DNA of 64,000 nucleotides from Paramecium tetraurelia (taxonomy: Eukaryota; Ciliophora; Oligohymenophorea; Peniculida; Parameciidae), in the NCBI RefSeq assembly GCF_000165425.1, contig NW_001799477.1, positions 186,001 to 250,000 on the forward strand. The letters run 5' to 3'. Positions 39,850 through 52,075 of the stretch are shown piece after piece. The notes under the pieces were generated by a model. It searched no databases. It was not told the DNA's origin and was given only the letters and a program-made list of their open reading frames with translations. Made by a program: the position numbers and the translations under genes. The number at the start of each line of letters is the position of its first letter. Position 1 is the stretch's first letter.

Positions 39850-42090
39850 TCATAAAGTTAACTAAATAGTTTATAGAATTTATTTAATCTCATTTGTACT
39901 AATAGGTTTTTATAAGAAATAATCCATTCCCACTTCCTTACATGTTTGTTTGGTCTACATATCAGTATAAGCTGTTTAGGCAATAATAATTGGAGGGTCT
40001 AGATCTACTTAATGACAAAATTCTATTATTTGTTGAGTGGCTTAGATACCATTCATGATAGGCATTTCGATATCCATAAGAATAACTTGATATTAGTATT
40101 GTTTGAATTTTTCTAAGCCTTCTTTACCATTATGTGCTGAATCACACTTAATGTTTAATCTTGTTAACATAGTAGTTAGTGCATAGATATTAACAAATTC
40201 ATCATCAACTATAAGGATTTTGGCTCTTTCTTCAGCATATTCGCTGACAACTTGATCAATTTGAGGATATCTATGTTTTTTTGGTTTCTTGGGTCCTTCT
40301 CTGAAAACATAAGGAGCACAAATGGCATCATCTGGTTCGGAAAAATCTATTATATTAATATTACTTACTTTCTGATTATTTGTCAATTAACTTTTATTTT
40401 CCTTATAATGAGAATGTAAAAGATGATTATTTCTTATTATCAATGGGACTAATGAGAAAACTTTATTCTAAGATGCTTTTACCTTAACTGACCATTTTAT
40501 TGTATTTGATGGTTCTCCTGCTAACAACTTCAGGTATATCCAGAGTTTTGAGATCCTATAAGAAGAACCAAAAAGTAGAGCCAGTCTTATGATTGGATTG
40601 AAAATGTATACCAGATTCATAATTGGGAGATAGGCCTTTACAAATAGTATTGCTGATCATTAGACCTAGACCATAATTAAGATTGGACTTGCGTTTATGT
40701 GGTTATTTTAGGAACTCTTATAATCGATTCTAAGTGTTGTAATCCATCCCAGAGCCTGTATCTTAGACACTAACCTTAATAAACTCTTGTTCATGAATAG
40801 TCTATTGTTAAACATCGATGGTAACACTTCCAGAGAATGTGAATTTTTAGGCATTGGACAATAGATTATTGAGTACTTATTTAAATCTTTGGCCATCTGT
40901 GTGAATCTGGAATTCATTCATCTTAACATTGAGTTCAACACCTTTCATATTGAGTTGTTATCTATACAATTCAGCTACTTCATGAATGAGTAAGTAAATG
41001 TTTTGTGTCTGAATGGTGAGTACAAAATTCTTAGACAAGATCAAACTGAAATCTCTGACATCTTGAACTATGGAGTTGAGAATGTAACATGAATTCAAAA
41101 CGGGTTAGATACAAGTATTGACAATATAATCATCATCGATATCTTCAATGGCATTTTCTGCTAGTATCCTTATACAATTCAATGAGGTGCTAAATTCGTG
41201 ACTAAAACTACGAAACAGTTGATTCATCAGTTACTTAGTAACCTTCCTTTCCCAATAATCTTTTAATTCAAACAAGTCTAAGAAGTTCAAACCTACATTG
41301 TCATGAATGATGGTCAATTCAATCATAAAATTATCTCCAAAAGGTGTAGAACAATCCAAAACTTTACATTTGATAAGATCTGTGGTTTCTATCAATTAGA
41401 AGAGAGTGGCAATTTTGCATTTCTTGAATTATTTGTCTAGCTTATGGATGATAATCTCCTGGAGTATTTATTAAATAAGGATAGGATCATCAGTGCCCAA
41501 CAGTTTACGTTGAGCTGATGTTTATGATATCATTTTGCCTTAGCGATTGACCACGAGATCGAACTTATCATTCTAATTGACGATCACACTATCAGATGGA
41601 TTAATCCAGGTTTTGGAGTAACTATGATTCTTCTAGACCTAATGGACTTTACCTACCTGGTGATGAGTTGACAACCAAACAAGAAGAAGGAATGTATAAC
41701 CGACTAATGTGTGTTCATAGCTAAATTCTAACTTAACACTAACCACTATGGCTACGAATGGAAGACAAAGAAACATCTTTTTAGGATGATGATGATTCTA
41801 GATTGGAATGATATAAAGCAATCCTTTATTGGGAATAATGCAAAATACATCTCACTGATATGTGTAGAACAAACGGTTCTTAATGCATTGCCAACAAGCA
41901 ACAGTATCAACATTTCTATCCGATCGTTCTTGAAGTGTCTTCTCTTATATCTCAATGCAAACCACACGCTCAAAACAGGCAAGGATGATAACATTATATA
42001 GACTTAGTAGCTACTCTGCAAAGCGAAGAGATATTCAGCCAAGGATGCGCCAGTTATTCCTATAATATACAAAAAATCAATAATAATCAT
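39850..42090 (-). CDS. Membrane-bound hybrid histidine kinase
   Basis: About 740 residues. The N-terminus has several membrane helices (VYIMLSSLPVLSVWFALRY, RIEMLILLLVGNALRTVC). A linker precedes the dimerisation/H-box LFRSFSHEFSTSLNCIRI (His codon at about 41198-41200), then an HATPase with LNNLLSNAQKFT, DTGSGM and GLGLMISNTI. A receiver domain follows: KILIVDDEFVN, VILMDIEMPIMNG with the acceptor Asp, and DYFLQKPIS with the conserved Lys. It should autophosphorylate and pass phosphate to its own receiver. ATG 42090 overlaps the TGA of the upstream anoctamin gene as ATGA. A later start at 41994 is also possible and would leave about 90 bp between the genes. Confidence 0.9.
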
Positions 42091-45000
42091 ATTTATAGTA
42101 AAGCATTCAAATATTCTCTAATCTGTTGGGAATGTTAAGCAGATGAGATTGTTTGTCTAATCAACTCTCTCTTGTCTTCCATTTCTGAGGACATTATTTG
42201 AACATCTCTAAAATTAGTGTCCTATACCATATGATACACTGCATAGTTCTGGAATTCATCCTTGCTTATCATTCCCTGTTTGTCCTCATCCATGAAATCG
42301 TACATTAACAATACTCTCTATTCAAATGTTCCCTTCTGCAATTGTTGAATGTACTTGTTGAATTCCTCCCACTATATCTTATTCTTCTTAAACAAAACAC
42401 CATGCAATTTGTTGATTATATATTTGTCATCAATACAAAAGTCCTCGAATGATAAGAATAATTTTGTTCCGTATGATCTATTCTCATAATATGTACACAA
42501 AATGTCATAAAGGTGTTTCAATCCTTATTGATTCACCTATGGCAATGAATAATAAAACATTTTATAATATCCCTTTGAAATCGATTCCATTTTGTGTGAC
42601 TAACATAAATCAACATAACATAATTTACAATAATGAATCTTACATTATTGACAGAGTACGACTGCTTCATTTACTTGACACTCTGCACAGACTATCAGAA
42701 GTTACTTCTTTTACTTCAGCAACTTCGATATCTGATTCAATTTCTCTAATGCTATGTCTCTCTCCATCCTATAGTATAGAGTCAAATACGACCCACTGTC
42801 ATTCTAAAGTGTCTATTGCAATAATGACTCATTTGGTAGGGTAATACTGTTCATATTTTATTCGTTGTTATTCAATCTCTATATCAATTTATTGTTCTAC
42901 TTTTCGAGTCTACTTATCCTATTATTCAACTGTTGACATTCATCTTCCTTTTATTTTAATTCTGAATTCTATCTCTTCTTATTTTTTAGGTCCTCTTCCC
43001 ATTCACTCACCCAACTAGGCTTATCTGGAATTATCCATTGAATGACATACTTCAGAATCACATTCAAAAATATAAACAACAAGAACAACCACAACATATT
43101 TGTACGAGTGACACTCCCATCTGGAAATAGATAATTATTAATCTGATCTCCCTACTTCAGGAACACTAATGCATAATTTGTAAAGACTCCAATGAAACTT
43201 AAGAACTCCCAAATGTACATCCAATCACCTATCCCAGCAACTCTTTGAGCCTGAGGTCTCTTAAATACACTATTAAAACTATAAATCTTCATTCTTATTT
43301 CAATGATGTTCATAATCATGGCAATAGTAGGACCAATAGGAAATGCAGCAGTAAAAAGAGTAATGAAACCGAAATCTATCATAGTTTCCATAAAATAGTT
43401 GGTCATTAAATACTTATAGGCTGGCAATTTCAGACCATTCAATTCAACACTATCCATGTCTATGTTCTGTTGTATCTACTAGGTTGTCAGATTGATCACC
43501 ACTCTACTCTAAGATTTAAGTGGCACATTTGTAGTCTATTTCCACAATATATCAATTGGATCCTGATACTGTTTTAGATTCAATTTCTCCTTGAACAACT
43601 TAAAATAAGAACTTTCCTTATATTTATAGATGATCTAAGGAATCATCATAATGGCACACAAGTAACTCAGTTATTTGATCACCAACACAGGTACAAGAAT
43701 ATAGAATATCTCTTCGTAAGTACTGTCTAATTTAATGAAGGCGGTATAAAAGACTGCGATGTAGCTGTTAATAAATTTGAATAACACATTCTTGTAAATC
43801 AAGGAACTCTCATAATGCTCTTCAAATTTATGGTTCTCCTTCTCCACAAAGTAATGAACCAATGCAGTGTAAATAATATTCAAAACTGAAACACAAATGC
43901 CTTGTAACACTCCCACTAACAGTTTATAATAACTTGAATTTGTGTAAGTCTATTGGATGTAATCAATTGTAACGAATAATCCAACTATAAAAGAACTGAA
44001 CAAAATCAACACAGGAATTGAAATCATAAACATAATTGTGGAATGTCCTTTCTATTCATATTTCTCAATTTGATGAGTAATATGATTCATGTACTCATCT
44101 CCTTAGAATTCTAATCTGGTTGTCAATTCTTATTGATTCATTTAATCCAATAATCCCCACCTAGCATTCATTTCACATTGTTTCCTCTTCCAAAATTCAA
44201 CTGTTATTGTTGACCAAATAGACATGTATATTACATATAGTGGAAGGAACAATGAATTATAATCATTGACTGCCAAAATGTATAATTAAAGAATGAGTCC
44301 TGGGAATGCGGCAAATATCATAAAACAAGTAAGATAAGATTTAAAGGCAAAAAAGTAAGCAATCTATTCTCCAAAATATAATCTCAAAATTGAACAGGAT
44401 TTAAAATTCTGAGTTTACCCTTCCTTAAAGTAATCTTATAATTATTTGAAAGGCTAAGTGTGATACCATTTCTATTATTCCAACCATTATCTTCTTATCT
44501 TAGTCGTCCCACCAAATGAATGCATGCGATAAGTGTCTATGATAACCTTTTGTTGAATCAATTCCTGAATGTTCAAAATCCTATTCAAATGTTCCTCAAT
44601 AATGGATTGTCTTTACAAAGAACGAAAGGGTTCAAAATGACCATTTGAATCATATGGCTCATAATCATAACTATCCAATAACTTGACTTGAACCTTTTAT
44701 ATCATTGCTTGCATTTACAATTAAGTCAAAGGACTTCTCAACATCAAATAATAGAAGTCATCGATTTGGGATTTCGAAAGATAGACTTCGAATTTAGCAT
44801 TGATAAGTACTTAAATCTAAAAATTTAGTTTAGTAATATGTTAGGCACTGCATTTAATAACAAAATCAGGGATGATTAGATCTTGACTCATTGTATATAA
44901 GTTATCTACTTCTATATCTTTGATGGCCTAAAATAAATACAAATTGCGTTTATGAACTGGATCATACTTTTATGTTGGCAATTTACAACAATAAAAGAAA

Positions 45001-46193
45001 TTCTGTATGTTTTTAACTGATTTCTGTTTAAGTTTCTCATTTTCTCTGAAGATTGTACGTGTTTCCTCAGAATAACTAAAATCTACTGGAGTCCAATATT
45101 CACTATTTTGAATATCTATTCTGCATCCAAACTGTATTAAATAATTGATCATTTCTGTATTATTCGATAATGCAGCTATATGCAGAGGAGTATTTCCAAA
45201 TAAATCCACTTGATCCAACAAAGAAATCTAATTGTTTAAATAATCATATTCCCATTCATCTAAACGTACAAGATATAATTAATATCTTTTTTTGTAAATT
45301 TTCATTTCCTCCTTTTTGAGTGAGAAGATCCTGTTGTTTTCAGGAGTGGCATTACGAGAGAGCAGCATTCCCTAAGAAAATGGTTTAATTTAACTTGAGT
45401 GAATTAGGTATAGGAATGCCTCCATATTCGAATTCTTGATTGAGTTGTGTAAGGCTGTCGAATCCATATAGATAGCCAATGGATAGAACCTGTTGAGTGT
45501 TGTGAATCGCTCTAGATTTGCCAACCTGAAATGACAGGACCAATAAAAAAGTGACAATCTTAAGGCTGGATTTGAAATGTATCGTTCATATTCACAAAAT
45601 CTATCATAGACTAAATTCTTAACTCTCTGGGACACTCTTGATCTTTCATAGTCAATAAGGAACTAAATGAGAAATTCAATTATCAGATTGGCAACGATCT
45701 TTTTGTTATTCCGTCCCGCCAGATCTAATGGATAGTAACCTTCATAGTCAGTTTTGAAGAGAATGGCCTCTTTGGATATGAGAAGTTACATGCTTTCAAC
45801 ATCTCCATAGAAGGCTACCCAATGAACTGGTGACCAAAGAGTTCTTGGATTAAAACTATTTAAATCTCCATCTTCAATAAATAATTCCAAACAAGCTGTT
45901 CTTTCATTATAATTAGCAAAACAGCACATCTAGACTGCATTGATACCAAATTTATCATTTAAATTAATGTAAGCATGCATGGGCTATTGCAATTTTGAAT
46001 ATTCAGTCAAAATTTCCCGAATGAGTTTAGGGTTTTATTGAAGAGCAGCTCGATGGAGAAGATTACGACCATTAATATCGACTGTACTGAAATCGATAGT
46101 AGTTTTTTCAAGAGAACGAGCGAATTCAATATCACCAATGCTTTGATTGAGTTCGTCCCTGTCGACAAATATTTTTTATATTCGATTAATCAT
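42087..46193 (-). CDS. Anoctamin (TMEM16) with N-terminal ankyrin repeats and C-terminal EF-hand
   Basis: A long frame, up to about 1,368 residues. Ankyrin repeats fill the first 400 or so (INGRNLLHRAALQQNPKLI, GYYPLDLAGRNNKKIVANL, LFGNTPLHIAALSNNTEMIN). The core has many membrane helices and the anoctamin signature around YFMETMIDFGFITLFTAAFP and IGPTIAMIMNIIEIRMKIYS. The C-terminus carries an EF-hand, MDEDKQGMISKDEF, then a helical tail. Anoctamins are Ca2+-activated chloride channels or lipid scramblases; the added EF-hand hints at a second Ca2+ sensor. The start overlaps the stop of the SPOUT gene, and the stop overlaps the start of the histidine kinase. Confidence 0.88.
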
Positions 46194-47270
46194 TAAATTG
46201 ATTACAAAAACATAAACATTTACTCCTCTAATCTGAGTTATTTCACACCAAAATCATTATTTCCATATCTATATACATGATCGAATTTTCCATAAATATC
46301 CTCGTTCGATAACTAAAGTATATATATTGAATTACCTTCGATTTCTCATCATTCTCTGTAAAATCAGTAATCTTTTGTAACCCAGAGAATAATAACAGTA
46401 ATTTTAAAGGCTGTTAAGATAATTGGCTGGGATTAAAGGTAGTCGTCTATTAGGCTTCATCACTTTTCTCTGTTTCAATCAAGATCTTCATATCGAAGTC
46501 ATCTTAAGATAATAGCAAACTAATTTCTTACCTCTCTCTAATAACCTATGAAATTTGGATTCTATTGTGACTGTATATCCCCAATAATAGCCCTCCTCTT
46601 TAGCATCTTAACTTGAGACAGGAGTACCAGTCAGTTGAGTGGAATTAGGATCATCCAATCTCAAAGTGACTCTGGTTCCTGGTTGCAATGGATAATTAAT
46701 TAAGACTTATCTTTTGAGTCCGATTTCCACCCATGATGTGTCACCTTTACTAGGTCTTTCAACAACAACACCTTCTCTAAAGGGACATACCTATTCTGTA
46801 AGTAAATGATGTTTTGATTCAATTGGATTCATGAGACCAACATTTTTTAAATCGGAGTGAATTGGAAACAAGTACTTTCTCAAATATTGTGGTGTTTCCA
46901 AATATTATAGGTTTCTAACAACGTAGGATGCCACATCGAATTATTTGCTTTTTGGTATACTACAATTCAAATATGGAGATACTATGAATAATCTCTGAGG
47001 ATGATGACTTCATCTACTTAAAAGATCGCAAACATCCTTGCTAATTGAGACATAAAATAACTTCTCAATTCAGATGATTAAGCATTAGAGATAATTGAAT
47101 CTGGGATGGCAATAGTGACATGTCTCTATTCAACTGCTAATTTCTTCTTTTATTGTTCCTTCTTCTTCTTCTTTTCCTTTCTTAATGTGTTGTACTTCTT
47201 CGATTACAGGTTCTGGTTACTTTTCATCATCGAACTTCACAATAGATCTCACTTTATTCTTTTTATCCAT
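46190..47270 (-). CDS. SPOUT1: SPOUT1/C9orf114-type RNA methyltransferase
   Basis: After a basic leader, the family motifs appear in order: HVTIAIPDSIISNAQSSELR, SQLARMFAIFQVDEVIIL, RNLQYLETPQYLRKYLFP, GLMNPIESKHHLL, EGVVVERPSKGDTSWVEIG, PGTRVTLRLDD and YYWGYTVTIES. The C-terminus has LLLLFSGLQKI and a QLRLEEQM segment like the SAM-binding knot. The family methylates RNA, and its human member also associates with spindle poles. Introns of 31, 23 and 23 nt are supported by restoring these motifs. Its TGA overlaps the ATG of the anoctamin gene. Confidence 0.9.
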
Positions 47271-47290
47271 AATTAAGATATATATATTTA

Positions 47291-47803
47291 TCACATGAAA
47301 TCATCATCATCATCAACGTTATCAAAGTCCTCTTCTTCATCTTCCACAATGTTTTTAGTCTTTCCAAATGAAACTCCCTTTGGTGGTCCTTGCTATTGAC
47401 TCTTCTTCTTAATGGCTTCTTCTGCTTCAAATTGCTTCCTTTTTTTAATGTAAATTTCCTCCACTGATTTGAACAACTCTTCATAATGATTCAACAATAA
47501 TTTTCCTTCCAACTTAGTTAACAAGGTCTTCAAGAACTCAGTTGTATAGTTAGGACCCACATTTTACAAAGCAGCAGCAAAATTCTCACCAATTTTCTTC
47601 AGATCCACTTATCCAATATTTTTCTTAACTGGTTTGTCTCCTCCAAATAAATCGAAAACATTATTCATATCTGATTCCTTTGATTGCACTTCTGATTTCT
47701 ACTATTAAGTTTAAGGTTATTTAGAATTATCTTCTTCCTTCTATTTTTGGTTTCCCTCTTATTCTTCATCAGCATATGCTTCCCAATCCTCTACGTCTGA
47801 CAT
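47291..47803 (-). CDS. EIF3J: Translation initiation factor eIF3 subunit J
   Basis: Intronless, 170 residues. Starts MSDVEDWEAYADEE, then an acidic/Gln-rich linker, and the core VDLKKIGENFAAALQ, YTTEFLKTLLTKLEGKLL and HYEELFKSVEEIYIKKRKQ. The C-terminus VEDEEEDFDNVDDDDDFM has the acidic tail ending in DFM that is typical of eIF3j. The factor sits near the 40S mRNA entry channel. Its stop is 20 bp upstream of the SPOUT1 start on the same strand. Confidence 0.9.
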
Positions 47804-48297
47804 TTGGATAATTTAATTAAAGAATAATCACAACATATATTCTCACTATATATATATCCATATATATTTATGCAATATTTTATACATCCATCTTACTACT
47901 ATTTGAATAACAAAAAACCCTCATATCCATTAATAAAAGGAACCATTCCATTTTTGTATTCATCAACAATCCAGTCGAATTCAAGAATATATTCTATATT
48001 TTCACTAAAACTTAATTAGGAAGATCATAAGAATGTGAATTCAATTTATCCCTTAAAAATGACACTTTTTGAAAACAAAACAAACAAAAATCATTAAAAG
48101 ATGAAGAGAAAACAGAAAGTGATATTGTCATTCTATTTTCTATTTATTTAAGTTTCTTAAAGAATTACAGAAGGTTTCATCTTTGAATATCATCTCAGTC
48201 TCATCTTTTTCTAAAGAATCTATTACTAACTTGAAACTTTGATTAGGCAATTGTAACTAAATAGATAGATTAATGATTTGTAATTACATAAATACTT
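47804..48297. other. AT-rich intergenic stretch
   Basis: About 490 bp between the start of the eIF3j gene and the stop of the next minus-strand gene. Contains the eIF3j promoter and the 3' region of the neighbour. No other feature recognised. Confidence 0.4.
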
Positions 48298-50465
48298 TCA
48301 ATAACAATCAAATTTTTATTATATAAACTTTTACATGTCTCCACCTACTTTTACATAATCTTCATAGAGATCTGAAACCATAATATTTCTTCCTGGATGA
48401 TTGGAAGGCAATTTATTCTTCAAGGTCAGGGCAGCATCAAAAAATAATCTCTTCATAGTTTATTCTGATGGTCTTTACATATCAGATAGTCTTAAAGCAT
48501 TTTCAGATGGTCTTTAGATTTCAGATCTCCTTTCATAATTTAATTTTTAGGATTCCTAAAAGGAACTTTATTCTGTTTTCCTCTGATATTCAGTTGCAAA
48601 ATAAATATTTTTTGGATCATTGCTTGAATACCTCTATTCTAAATTTATACTAGGTCTGGATTCAAATTACAATTAATAACTCAGACGAGCATCTTGAGAA
48701 TATGGTTTATGATCCTCCAATTTCCTTTCATAATTGACTGACCCTCTAGATTCATAACCAGAGTTAGGAGATGTGACTTAATTTACATACTATTATTTAG
48801 GTTTTAGAACATCTGGTTTATTGACATTACTTAACCTTTAATCAAAATAAATATTATGCTCCTCTAAATGACGTTGATCTCTTTCTTTTTTTTCGAAATT
48901 GCGATCAATATCTATTTTTTGAGTGAATTTAGTGTTACTATTTTCTATCTTTGCCGGAGTTTAATAATTATTTAGTGAAGACATGGTAGTAGAACTATTA
49001 CGTTGTTCTGGCGGAGCATGTACAGGCATGGAGGCTCTTTGAGTGAACAAATCTGTTTTCATTTTCGAATTTAACAAAGCCTTATTGATATATTTATAAA
49101 GATTAATTGAACCTTCCTTATTGTTTGATAACTATTGAATACCTTATTCTATTCTAAAAATAATGGTTTTGACCAATTAGTAATCTTGAGTATTGATTAT
49201 TTCTTATAGACTGGATATCATTTCCCCTAATATCTTTTATGTATATGGCATATTTTCCTTTTAGAGTTCCTATAGTAATTTTTATTTCAAAGTTTATAAT
49301 TTAGAATTAATTCTTTGCATAGATATTTGTTTCTGATCATAAAATGAATCATCCATTTTTGGAAACTAAGTATAAACTGTCATGTCTAATTGAGTTATAG
49401 GTTATTGAGCAGGAATTGATTTCTATTCATAAGCAGGGAGAGTAGTAGTGACAGATTAATATGTAGTAGTTTTAGTGGGACTCTGTTGCTGACTTCCATT
49501 GGTTTTACTGAAAGTCTATTAATAAGGATTCGAACTCAAATTGGATTATCCAATTGTTAAAGATTGAGCAAATTAAGCTTGAGCCTTATTTTTAACAGCT
49601 TGACTTGAATGCTTGCTAGATTAATTAGATTGAAATGTGAATTGTTTCTCTGATTCTGCTGCTTTATTCGATTAAGGGTGAAGTTGAGATTCACCTGCAT
49701 TAATACGCGATCGTAACAACTAAGACTTCTCTTATTGCACTTAGGATATATTCTTGAATTTAGTAAGGAATTCTTCCACAAGATTAAACATCTAAGTCAA
49801 TTATTGTTCCTAATTGAATGATACTCATTCTTATACTTTATATACTGGTATTGTACTATCTGCAATTGAAATGGCTGATAAATCCGGGTTGTTAAATTTA
49901 TCAACAATTTATGAATATTCCTAGGCGACTTAATTAGCATCCAATTCTAATTGATGTTTAATGCTGTTCCTCTTGTTCTGTTGTTCTGGAGCTTTAAGAG
50001 CAACTGAATATCTCTCCAACATGTCTTTGATATAATGATGATCTGATACTTAGTACTTTATCCTTTAAGTGAGACATGTCATCAAATAGATCATTCTCAT
50101 TGAGCAATCTCTAATTTTGTAATTTCTGCGATTCAAATTTCTTGTTCTCTTCTCCAAAGGTCAACCGAGCAACAGCATCTTTTTTTGGTTGTGGATCTAA
50201 ATCAAACTATGGTGAGATTGGATTTAGAAACATCTTGTCATGTCTTGATTGTTCATTTAAAAACTATAATTTGTTATTAATTCACTACATTTGAGGATTC
50301 GTTAAGACTCCCTAATATTTATTCATCAACATGAGATACTCTTTCTGAAGGATTATATTTGTATTTATTCATGATATCCTATACCGATGGTCTCTATTGT
50401 GTTGATTGCATATTATTCTTTGGACTAGAAGCTCCGCTATTTTTGAAAAAAGGATTCGAAAACAT
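48298..50465 (-). CDS. Large coiled-coil, low-complexity protein
   Basis: Start MFSNPFFKNSGASSPKNN, followed by a disordered Gln/Asn/Ser-rich region with phosphosite-like SP motifs (NPISPQFDLDPQPKKDAV). Coiled-coil stretches follow (NKRNSIKHQLELDANQVAQ, LVEEFLTKFKNIS). A long linker (SQQQSPTKTTTYQSV) precedes short repeats of the form RPSEN/RPSEQ. The end is RLFFDAALTLKNKLPSNHPG and SDLYEDYVKVGGDMQKF. Introns of 25, about 31 and 36 nt in the 5' half. Possibly cytoskeletal; no known domain. Confidence 0.65.
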
Positions 50466-50552
50466 ATTATATTTATTATATATATTTTCTTCTGTTTTTT
50501 CAATTGAATAAACATATTTTTGATTGAATATTTGTTAATTGTATTTTAAATA

Positions 50553-51416
50553 TCAGCAGTCCACAGTTGAACTCCATCCCATGTAACTCATGTGATCTTC
50601 GATTGATGGAACAAGGACTGAATCTGAGCAATTGGGATCTTCATCCAATTGGCAAACTGTGTATGAACTCTTGTGATACCAGATTTCTCTGTCAACATGG
50701 TTGAATCCAAAGTTCTCAGGTGGAACCTAAATGTTATTTAAATATTCATACATGAGGAACAACATCCTTATCATGGACAACTCTGAAATGAGTGACCTTG
50801 GTGAATGATGAGAAATAGTTATAATAAGCTGTATCTCCGACTCTTGGTAAACCAAAGGTGCTCAATTGAACTGTGTATCCAGCAATAGCCAATTCAGTGG
50901 TGTATAAGGTGGCCATAGCAGCTCCCAAAGAGTGACCAGTTACGTGGATGATGGCTTTTGGATACAATCCTCTGTATTTGGTGAACAAGGAGTCAACTTA
51001 AGGCTTGATGGAATTGAAGGCATCCAAAAATCCACTGTGAACTTGGCATTTGCATGCTGTGTTGTAATTGACCTTATCAAATTGGATGTTGTCCAACCAG
51101 TTTTGAATGTTACTGGAACCTCTGAAGACGACTGTGATGGCATTGTATGTTGGGTTGTAGGCAATATATCCTTTTGTACCCTAAATTTATAGATTACGTT
51201 AGATCTTACAGCGACGTTGTTCTCAAACACTAAAGGTTTTTCAATGTTTGGGTAGTTGGTTGTAACATATCCCACTTTCCATGTGTTGATGGCTGTGTCG
51301 GGACAATAAGCAGCAAAAGAAAGTGCAGCCTCTTCAGTTGCTAAGGCTTCATTGTAAACGAAAGCACTATTGACTGTTGCAGCTAAGACAACTAAAATCA
51401 ACACTGATGATCTCAT
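50553..51416 (-). CDS. Secreted class-3 lipase, copy 1
   Basis: Signal peptide MRSSVLILVVLAATVNSAF. Lipase_3 motifs: ATEEAALSFAAYCPDTAINT, KGYIAYNPTYNAITVVFRGS, then the nucleophile elbow IIHVTGHSLGAAMATLYTTE with Ser in GHSLG, GLPRVGDTAYYNYF, the Asp region FRVVHDKDVVPHVPPE, and the late His in FNHVDREIWYH or EDHMSYMGW. About 269 residues; introns 51181-51209 and 50727-50751. It hydrolyses acylglycerols or other esters outside the cell or in phagosomes. A tandem paralogue lies 660 bp away with an intron at the same site. Confidence 0.93.
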
Positions 51417-52075
51417 TTAGATTTTATTTATTTAAATATACTCACTATTTCAAATCTCTCCCTTTAATACCGTATTATTTATATATATTAATTATAAAAG
51501 GCATCATAAGATATGCTGTTTAATGTATATAATACGCAACCACTATTTAGTGACTTAATTCAAATCAGAAATTAATTGAACTGAAATATAGAACAGTTTA
51601 TCAAACCTCATTCTCTATTGAAATTCTCCAAGTGATAAATTAGAATTCCTTTATTTCAAATTCCCTAATCTTGAAAACATAACTTAACTCTTATAAATGA
51701 CCCTTCTTAGTTATCGAAACCAGGGAGAATCACTTATTTCAATCATTCCTCCATTTTATAGACCATGAAGTTATTTTCGTATTTCTCATTATTAACTAAC
51801 CTCCTATGAACTTCTCATCAAATATTCTCTTAAATGAATATATTACTTGAATTTAAGCAATAATAGTGAGGACATTTATTTAACGTGCTTTCTAGAACCC
51901 TAAATACATCCCAATATATTCAATTAAGCATTGATATTTCATGTAAGCATAAAGGGGATCTTAAATAAACATTCATTAAAAACAAGATATCTGATATTTA
52001 GGAGAACACCTATATATTAAAATCTTATATAAACTAAATAATTGATAAAAGATGTCACACACAAAATTGATATTG
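51417..52075. other. Spacer between the two lipase genes with possible coding relic
   Basis: About 660 bp. A minus-strand frame near 51600-51850 reads QVIYSFKRIFDEKFIGGQL and GHLQELSYVFKIREFEIKEF, with TGA codons between, suggesting an old coding segment. A plus-strand frame over the same bases is also fairly open. I could not assign either. Confidence 0.3.

Noticed and set aside
42449-42844. 131-residue plus-strand ORF
   Set aside because: It lies antisense to the anoctamin C-terminal coding region (EF-hand side), with composition expected from a shadow frame.
49520-49545. GATTCGAACTC-like string resembling a tRNA T-arm on the minus strand
   Set aside because: It lies inside the coiled-coil gene and no acceptor stem, anticodon arm or D-arm can be built around it.
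50932-51192. 86-residue plus-strand ORF
   Set aside because: Antisense to lipase copy 1, whose motifs are unambiguous.
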